Source of the DNA: Collybia mongolica
Taxonomy: Eukaryota > Basidiomycota > Agaricomycetes > Agaricales > Clitocybaceae
DNA length: 64,000 nt
Assembly (NCBI GenBank): GCA_013420905.1
Contig: JAAXNY010000010.1
Coordinates: 1,426,001 to 1,490,000 of the forward strand
Reading direction: 5' to 3'
The notes below the pieces were generated by a model. That model did not search any database. It was not told the DNA's origin and saw only the letters and a program-made list of their open reading frames with translations. Numbering within the stretch: the first letter of the stretch is position 1; every line of letters starts with the position of its first letter. Both the position numbers and the translations under genes were made by a program. This document shows, in pieces, positions 63,698-64,000 of the stretch.

Positions 63698-64000
63698 GAT
63701 CAGGTGTATCACAGGTTTTAAATTCGAATGTTGACTTTTTTTTTTTTTTTTTTCAAATTTTGGTGCGTTCTCGACACATGCAATGAAATGGTTTAGCGAT
63801 TTTGGTATTAGATAAGGTAATGCATCCGTCGGAGGCAGGGACGTTGGTTATCCTAGGGTAGGAGGGGTACCCCGCTCGTATGTAAGTAGACTGGAAGTGG
63901 GGTGGCCCGTGCGCGAGATCATCGATCCACGTGGCCCAGACAAAAATCGAGAAGCAAGCCAAGCTTGAAATACGACAATTCCCATCTTCCTCTCCCTTCC
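63698..64000. promoter_or_regulatory. Upstream region of the dehydrogenase, with an 18-bp T tract
   Basis: 303 bp to the window end. A run of 18 T (63736-63753) stands 39 bp upstream of the start codon, read as poly(dA) on the coding strand; such tracts exclude nucleosomes at fungal promoters. No gene recognised. Confidence 0.4.

Overview
The window is nuclear DNA of a filamentous basidiomycete, most likely an agaricomycete mushroom-forming fungus. Genes are dense on both strands and cut by many phase-preserving introns of about 45-65 bp with GT..AG ends. The content also fits: GH131 glucanase with a fungal CBM1, CE16-type esterase, several F-box proteins with diverse architectures, a UBC(E2)-F-box protein, a Mir1-type phosphate carrier, Gem1, Cdc37 and a Ypk1/Gad8-type kinase. 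No rRNA, tRNA, CRISPR array or intact transposon was recognised. Coordinates of gene ends come from hand-spliced models; those for GEM1, DOHH, the GPATCH4-like gene and the F-box genes at 36-38 kb and 48-50 kb were checked for reading-frame closure across every exon.

Layout. 1-10.5 kb: F-box/WD40 protein (cut by the window edge), GEM1 (Miro), a VWA-domain protein, a GPATCH4/Tma23-like nucleolar G-patch protein, deoxyhypusine hydroxylase and MRT4. The last two start only 63 bp apart, head to head, and both serve translation. 10.8-19.5 kb: a dipeptidyl-peptidase 5 and a large CSC1/DUF221 cation channel. 19.8-23.8 kb: a small lignocellulose/redox group made of a secreted GH131-CBM1 protein, a membrane-anchored Cu/Zn superoxide dismutase and a secreted GDSL/CE16 esterase. 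24-34 kb: an ER VAP (Scs2) protein, a full-size ABCB transporter, a 1.2-kb intergenic region and a C2-AGC kinase (Ypk1/Gad8). 34.6-41.3 kb: a G-patch protein, an F-box protein, a PQ-loop vacuolar transporter and prohibitin 2. 41.4-48.1 kb: the meiotic MutS homologue MSH5, the mitochondrial phosphate carrier and an ABM-like protein. 48.1-64 kb: a TPR-F-box protein, CDC37, an E2-F-box protein, an AAGAB/Irc6 homologue, a very large methyltransferase-domain protein with tandem repeats, and a short-chain dehydrogenase.

Most genes are conserved housekeeping genes without an operon-like logic. Functional links worth noting are DOHH with MRT4 (translation), the GH131/SOD/CE16 trio (extracellular biomass attack with peroxide generation) and four F-box proteins of four different designs (SCF substrate selection).

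The most unusual observation is in the E2-F-box gene. Its body is on the minus strand (52280-54479), but the sequence that looks like the missing first helix and first strand of the E2 fold lies immediately next to it on the plus strand (54519-54644), as if about 165 bp had been flipped. Two introns with GC instead of GT donors (in GEM1 and in the TPR-F-box gene) are also supported by frame and length.
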